Assembly: GCA_031581485.1 (NCBI GenBank)
Contig: JAVLBA010000036.1
Coordinates: forward strand, 1-26,142
Length of the DNA: 26,142 nt
Direction of reading: 5' to 3'
From: BM506 sp031581485
GTDB taxonomy: Bacteria; Desulfobacterota; Desulfobulbia; Desulfobulbales; SURF-16
Shown: positions 22,307-26,142 of the stretch, piece after piece
Layout of the letters: each line of letters opens with the position of its first letter
How positions within the stretch are numbered: the first letter of the stretch is position 1
Notes under the pieces: model-generated
What the model was told of the DNA's origin: nothing
Databases searched by the model: none
The model's input: only the letters and a program-made list of their open reading frames with translations
Translations under genes and position numbers: made by a program

Positions 22307-23192
22307 TTCCATCCTCGCCGGTCTGGCCCTGGACGAATGCATCGATCCCGGCGGCGAGGTGCAGTTGCTGGCCGAGTTCTTCTGTGCCGGCCGGGAGATT
22401 GGTCAGATCCTGCAGGAGGCTTTGCTCCTGCTGCCCTGCCAGGTGGAATGGCAGGCCAGCGGCCCTGGCTTCAGCCTCTATGTCCTTGCGGACCAGGGCG
22501 CCGATCAGGATCAGCTTCTGGCTGCCCTGGCCTCTTTTCTCGATGACAGGCCCGGCCAGCTCCGTCTCATTGAAACCAAACTGGTGCACAGCAAGCAGGA
22601 GGCCCGGGCCAGCCATGGCTTTAATTTTATCAGCAAAGGCCCTGCCGGGCCCCGGGATATTCTCCTGGCCAGCGGCACGCATGCCTTTGGCTCGGGTAAC
22701 CATCCCTCCACCACTCTGGCGCTGCACCTCCTCACCGCCCTGCCGGCCATCCCCTCGCCGGTTCTGGACGTGGGCTGCGGCACCGGGGTGCTCGCCCTGG
22801 TGGCGGCCCGTCTTGGCGCCGGGCGGGTGGTGGGAGTTGATATTGATCCTGAGGCAGTGCAGGTGGCCCTGGAAAATGGCCGCCTTAACAACCTGGCAGA
22901 GAGACTCTCCTTCACCACCGCTTCTCTGGCAGAGGTGGCCGGCCCCTTTGCCCTCATCCTGGCCAATGTGACGGCCTCGGTTCTCTACCGGCTGCTGGGG
23001 CAGATAACCAGCCAGGCCCAGCCGGGGTGCCTGCTTATTCTCTCCGGGCTCTTGGGCCGGCAGGGGGAAGAGGCGGTGCACTTTGCCGCCGGCCTGGGCT
23101 GGCGGCTGGAAGAGGGGCGCAGCCTGGGCAAATGGCAGGCCCGGCTCTTGCGCCTGGCACCGGCCCCCAAGGTCTCTGCCCTCTCTTATTAA
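22284..23192 (+). CDS. prmA: Ribosomal protein L11 methyltransferase-like protein (PrmA family)
   Basis: A 302-residue methyltransferase. The substrate-side motif FGSGNHPSTTLAL corresponds to FGTGTHPTT in PrmA. The SAM-binding motif is VLDVGCGTGVLALVAARLGAG, and LANVTASVLYRL takes the place of the post-I NILA segment. PrmA trimethylates L11 on Lys and N-terminal sites; because the substitutions in the two motifs are noticeable, an altered protein substrate is possible. The start at 22284 overlaps the preceding YvcK-like gene by 23 bases, so the two are translationally linked. A second ATG lies at 22296. It is convergent with queE. Confidence 0.82.
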   Translation: MPAVMSSNSILAGLALDECIDPGGEVQLLAEFFCAGREIGQILQEALLLLPCQVEWQASGPGFSLYVLADQGADQDQLLAALASFLDDRPGQLRLIETKLVHSKQEARASHGFNFISKGPAGPRDILLASGTHAFGSGNHPSTTLALHLLTALPAIPSPVLDVGCGTGVLALVAARLGAGRVVGVDIDPEAVQVALENGRLNNLAERLSFTTASLAEVAGPFALILANVTASVLYRLLGQITSQAQPGCLLILSGLLGRQGEEAVHFAAGLGWRLEEGRSLGKWQARLLRLAPAPKVSALSY

Positions 23193-23253
23193 ACAGCGGT
23201 TTCTGAAGATTTCGCCTGGCCCCGGAGCGGCCCAGGCCCTCTGAGGGTGTCTG

Positions 23254-23931
23254 TCAGACCCCCCGGGATTGGCCGGGCCAGATCTGGGTGTGGAGCTGGA
23301 GCTGGAGGCGGATGGGCAGCTGGTCCGTAAGCAGCCAGGAGGCCAGATCGGCGGGGGCCAGATCGGGCGCCACCGCGGAAAAGAGAATCTTTGGCCCCTC
23401 TCTGTTGGCCGGGCTGGCGGGGCAAAGCATGTTCTCTTTCAGCAGATCCACGGCCCACAGATAATCCTCCCGGCCGCGCAGGACAAATTTCAGCTCATCC
23501 TTGCCGGTGAGCCGGGCCAGGTTGGCAAGATGGTTTCTCTCTGCCATGCCGCTGCCCGGGCACTTGATATCCATGATGATCACCACCCCCGCCGGCACCC
23601 GGGCGAGATCCATGCTGCCGTTGGTCTCCAGCAGCACCAGCCGCTCATCCTTGATCAGGGCCGCCATCAGGGCATAGACATTTTCCTGGAGCAGGGGCTC
23701 GCCGCCGGTGATCTCCACCAGAGGGACCGGCGAAGCCTGCACAAAGGCTAGGACCTCGGCCAGGGCCATCTCGCGGCCTGCCTCCTCATAGGTGTATCTG
23801 GCATCACAATAGCTGCAGCGCAGGTTGCAGCCCGCCAGTCTGATAAAAAGACAGGGGTAGCCGGCATAGGAAGACTCCCCCTGGATGGAATAAAAAAGTT
23901 CGCTCACCAGCAGGCTGTGGTTACTCTTCAC
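23254..23931 (-). CDS. queE: 7-carboxy-7-deazaguanine synthase QueE
   Basis: A radical SAM enzyme that converts 6-carboxytetrahydropterin to 7-carboxy-7-deazaguanine in queuosine synthesis. Near the N-terminus LFYSIQGESSYAG is the family signature, and the iron-sulfur motif CxxxCxxC is C35, C39, C42 (CNLRCSYC). EITGGEPLLQE and LLETNGS follow. The start is uncertain: GTG at 23931 (overlapping the queD stop by 11 bases, 225 residues) or GTG at 23907 (VSELFYS, 217 residues), neither with a clear ribosome site. I list the longer. The frame extends further upstream inside queD and is not coding there. Confidence 0.92.
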   Translation of the reverse strand: MKSNHSLLVSELFYSIQGESSYAGYPCLFIRLAGCNLRCSYCDARYTYEEAGREMALAEVLAFVQASPVPLVEITGGEPLLQENVYALMAALIKDERLVLLETNGSMDLARVPAGVVIIMDIKCPGSGMAERNHLANLARLTGKDELKFVLRGREDYLWAVDLLKENMLCPASPANREGPKILFSAVAPDLAPADLASWLLTDQLPIRLQLQLHTQIWPGQSRGV

Positions 23932-24292
23932 GGTAGATAACAGCGCTGGACGGGGTTTCACCCACCAGGACGGAATAGAGCTTGTAGCGCTCGTGCTGAA
24001 GTTCCTCTTTGAGGGAATCAAAGATATAGACGGCCAGGTTTTCTGAGGAGGGGTTCTTCTCCTTGAAGCTGGGATGTTCGTTGAGGTCGCAATGGTCAAG
24101 CTCCTTCATGACCCGGGCAGCGGCATCCTTGACGGTCCGGAAGTCGATGCCCATCCCCAGTTCATCAAGACGGGTGGCCCGCACGGTTATTTCCACGTGC
24201 CAGTTATGGCCATGGGGTCTTTCGCAGTTGCCGGGATAATCGCGCAAATGGTGGCCGGCGGAAAAATGGGTCTGGATAAAGATATCAAACAT
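23921..24292 (-). CDS. queD: 6-carboxy-5,6,7,8-tetrahydropterin synthase QueD
   Basis: A 123-residue protein of the PTPS/QueD family. Zn ligands are the His residues in SAGHHL (14-15) and HGHNW (27, 29); catalytic Cys23 is in GNCERPHGH and the Asp-His pair is in LDHCDLNEHP. It makes carboxytetrahydropterin from dihydroneopterin triphosphate, the substrate of QueE, whose gene overlaps it downstream. GGAGAGCAAT precedes the ATG. No preQ1 riboswitch motif was recognised in the short leader. queC and queF are not in the window. Confidence 0.95.
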   Translation of the reverse strand: MFDIFIQTHFSAGHHLRDYPGNCERPHGHNWHVEITVRATRLDELGMGIDFRTVKDAAARVMKELDHCDLNEHPSFKEKNPSSENLAVYIFDSLKEELQHERYKLYSVLVGETPSSAVIYREE

Positions 24293-24482
24293 ATTGCTCT
24301 CCGATTTTTATGTTAATTGTTGAGAACTCTTGCATAAGAAGTTAGAAGGAAAAGGCAGAAAAAGAAAGGGGTGGGCGGGGGAGAGAAAAATCTTCCCTGC
24401 CAGCAAAAACATCTATTCTACCGGAAAGTTTCGGGAAGCAAAAGGTCAAATATTTTCGATTATATTCCAACAGGAGACAAAA

Positions 24483-25841
24483 ATGGCATTTATTGCGCCG
24501 TTTCGTGCCGTCCGTTTTAATACGGAAAAGATAGATAAAATGGAGGATGTTGTTTCCCCTCCCTATGATGTTATTGATCCGGAGGCCCAGGCCGCCCTGC
24601 AGGCCAAAAATCAATATAACATGATTCAGCTCGATCTGACCAAGTTCGGTGGTACGGAAATATCAGATTCCCGCTATCAAGGGGCCAGGGAGATCTTCGA
24701 GAAGTGGCAGCAAGAGGGTGTGCTGATCCGTGATGAGGTGCCCACCATCTACCTCTACTTTATTGATTACACCCTCCCCAGCGGCAAGATGTTCCGGCGT
24801 AAAGGATTCAGCGCCATGGTCCGCCTCCATGAGTTCTCCGAGGGCATTGTCAAGCCCCATGAAAAGACCTTCCGCAGTGTCACTGATGACCGGCTCCGCC
24901 TTATTGACACCTGCCAGGCCCAGTTCAGCCAGATCTTCTCTCTCTATGCTGATGCCCAAAATGTGGCCATGACCGCTCTGGAGCGGGTCTGCCCGGACCA
25001 GCCCCTCTGCGCGGCCACGGATCAGGACGGCTGTGTGCACTCCATTTACGCTGTTACGGATCCGGAGACCATCAAAGAGGTGCAGGCCTTTTTTGCCGGC
25101 CAACCGGTCTATATTGCCGACGGCCATCACCGCTACACCACCTCGCTGCGCTTGCGGGAGACCATGATCAAACGCCACGGTCCCCTGCCCGATAACAGCC
25201 CCTACAACCATATCATGATGTACCTCTGCCCCATGGAGGATGAGGGGCTCTCCGTCTTGCCCACCCATCGCCTTGTCCGCTTTCCAGGCAGGATGGATGC
25301 CGGCCAGCTGGTGGAGAGGCTGCAGGATTTCTTCACCATCCAAGAGATCAAGAGCGGCAGCAGGGAAGAGCAGATCGCCGATCTCCTGGGACGCATGGAG
25401 GATGAACGGGACAGGGGCACGGTGTTTGGCATGTATGAACCTGGCGGCGACCGGTGCTTCATGCTGCGCCTGCAGGAGGGGGCCATGGAAAAGGCCCTGG
25501 GCCTGGGCCTGCCCGAATCCCTGCGCAGCCTCGATGTGGTGGTGCTTTCTGATCTGATTATTGCCAGGATCCTCGGGCTCAGCCATGAAAAATGCGATGA
25601 CGAGGAGCTCATCCACTACTTCAGTGATGTGGATGAGGCCTTGGATGCGGCGGTCAAGGAATCGGTGCGCAGTACGGAGATGACGCCGATCCTCTTTCTG
25701 ATGAACAATACGCCGGTATCGCAAGTGAAAGAGGTGGCTGACAACAACCTTTTCATGCCCCATAAATCCACCTATTTTTACCCCAAAATCCTCACCGGCA
25801 TGCTGATCAACAAGATCGTGGCCGACGAGGTGGTGAGTTAG
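24483..25841 (+). CDS. DUF1015 family protein
   Basis: A 452-residue cytoplasmic protein of uncharacterised family DUF1015, with start ATG 24483 six bases behind AGGAGA. The frame is open from 24330, but no ribosome site supports that. The N-terminal motif APFRAVRFNTEKIDKMEDVVSPPYDVI, the SRYQGA/ARE...W region, FRRKGFSAMVRL, KPHEKTFRSVTDDRL and YIADGHHRYTTSLRLRE are typical conserved blocks. DUF1015 genes are often found near serine biosynthesis genes, but no function is established and no such neighbour is present here. It is followed 41 bp later by a methyltransferase gene in the same orientation. Confidence 0.88.
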   Translation: MAFIAPFRAVRFNTEKIDKMEDVVSPPYDVIDPEAQAALQAKNQYNMIQLDLTKFGGTEISDSRYQGAREIFEKWQQEGVLIRDEVPTIYLYFIDYTLPSGKMFRRKGFSAMVRLHEFSEGIVKPHEKTFRSVTDDRLRLIDTCQAQFSQIFSLYADAQNVAMTALERVCPDQPLCAATDQDGCVHSIYAVTDPETIKEVQAFFAGQPVYIADGHHRYTTSLRLRETMIKRHGPLPDNSPYNHIMMYLCPMEDEGLSVLPTHRLVRFPGRMDAGQLVERLQDFFTIQEIKSGSREEQIADLLGRMEDERDRGTVFGMYEPGGDRCFMLRLQEGAMEKALGLGLPESLRSLDVVVLSDLIIARILGLSHEKCDDEELIHYFSDVDEALDAAVKESVRSTEMTPILFLMNNTPVSQVKEVADNNLFMPHKSTYFYPKILTGMLINKIVADEVVS

Positions 25842-25882
25842 GATTGCCCGGCAGCCCTGCTGCCTTCCCGGGGAAGCTCTTG

Positions 25883-26142
25883 ATGCCCTTGTTAGAGAAG
25901 AAGATCAGCAGCGATACCCTGTTTAACGGCAGGGTCTGCTGTGCCCAGCACCAGAAGGGCTACCGCTTTGCCGTGGACGCCGTCCTGCTCGGCCATTTCG
26001 TGGCCCCGGCTCCGGGCTGGTCACTCCTTGATCTGGGGGCAGGCTGCGGCGTGGTCAGCCTGATTCTGGCCCATCGGCATCCGGCTGTCACCATTACCTG
26101 TGTTGAGCTGCAGGCCGATCTTGTCAGCCTGATCCGGCATAA
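25883..26142 (+). CDS. TrmN6-like tRNA1(Val) (adenine37-N6)-methyltransferase, partial
   Basis: The first 86 residues are visible before the window edge. SDTLFNGRVCCAQHQKGYRFAVDAVLLGHF is the YfiC/TrmN6 N-terminal signature, followed by the SAM motif LLDLGAGCGVVSLILA. The E. coli homologue methylates A37 of valine tRNA; homologues in this size class are sometimes of other N6-adenine specificity, so the substrate is inferred. GGGGAAG precedes the ATG at 25883. It may be co-transcribed with the DUF1015 gene 41 bp upstream. Confidence 0.85.
   Translation, partial: MPLLEKKISSDTLFNGRVCCAQHQKGYRFAVDAVLLGHFVAPAPGWSLLDLGAGCGVVSLILAHRHPAVTITCVELQADLVSLIRH

Noticed and set aside
24293..24482. preQ1 riboswitch in front of queD or DUF1015
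   Set aside because: The AT-rich leader shows no recognisable preQ1 pseudoknot motif; only ribosome sites are evident.
1..26142. CRISPR arrays, tRNA or rRNA genes
   Set aside because: No regularly spaced repeats and no tRNA-like cloverleaf or rRNA sequence was seen on reading both strands.

Overview
The window is GC-rich, dense bacterial chromosome. Gene content suggests an anaerobic Desulfobacterota-type organism (Desulfobulbales- or Geobacter-like): an OmcS-like multiheme cytochrome, a c-di-GMP riboswitch of the GEMM class, a sigma-54 activator and promoter, and an LDH-like malate dehydrogenase. No rRNA or other phylogenetic marker is present, so this placement is inference.

Region 1 (1-4660) is the most notable. 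A cytochrome gene resembling Geobacter OmcS, a subunit of extracellular cytochrome nanowires, runs off the left edge on the minus strand. Its leader folds as a GEMM (c-di-GMP-I) riboswitch. Upstream and co-oriented is an exported NHL-repeat beta-propeller. Divergent from it, a near-perfect sigma-54 promoter drives a REC-PilZ response regulator (a predicted c-di-GMP receptor). Convergent to that is an NtrC-type sigma-54 activator. Two copies of a 17-bp sequence and several inverted repeats lie in the divergent intergenic region. Together these look like a c-di-GMP and sigma-54 controlled extracellular electron-transfer locus.

Region 2 (4661-7270) has a 780-bp non-coding stretch with a strong sigma-70 promoter and several hairpins. 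It leads into a cold-shock protein gene with a clean terminator, a 47-residue TTG-start gene and an MscS-family channel.

Region 3 (7300-13030) holds housekeeping and accessory genes on the minus strand (YaiI/DUF188, YaiL/DUF2058, a CDF metal exporter). It also has a large membrane histidine kinase with no adjacent partner. A 411-bp composite inverted-repeat element without a transposase sits directly behind the kinase.

Region 4 (13030-18940) has a DUF296/PPC protein and a DarP-like ribosome assembly factor on the minus strand. Divergent from them are an iron-dependent alcohol dehydrogenase and a KdnA-type aminotransferase. A rhodanese lipoprotein/RsmJ pair separates these from kdsB. ADH (KdnB role), KdnA and KdsB together suggest synthesis of 8-amino-3,8-dideoxy-Kdo for lipopolysaccharide, as in Shewanella.

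Region 5 (18980-26142) contains malate dehydrogenase, a long YvcK/CofD-like protein overlapping a PrmA-like methyltransferase, the queuosine genes queD-queE, a DUF1015 protein, and the start of a TrmN6-like tRNA methyltransferase cut by the right edge.
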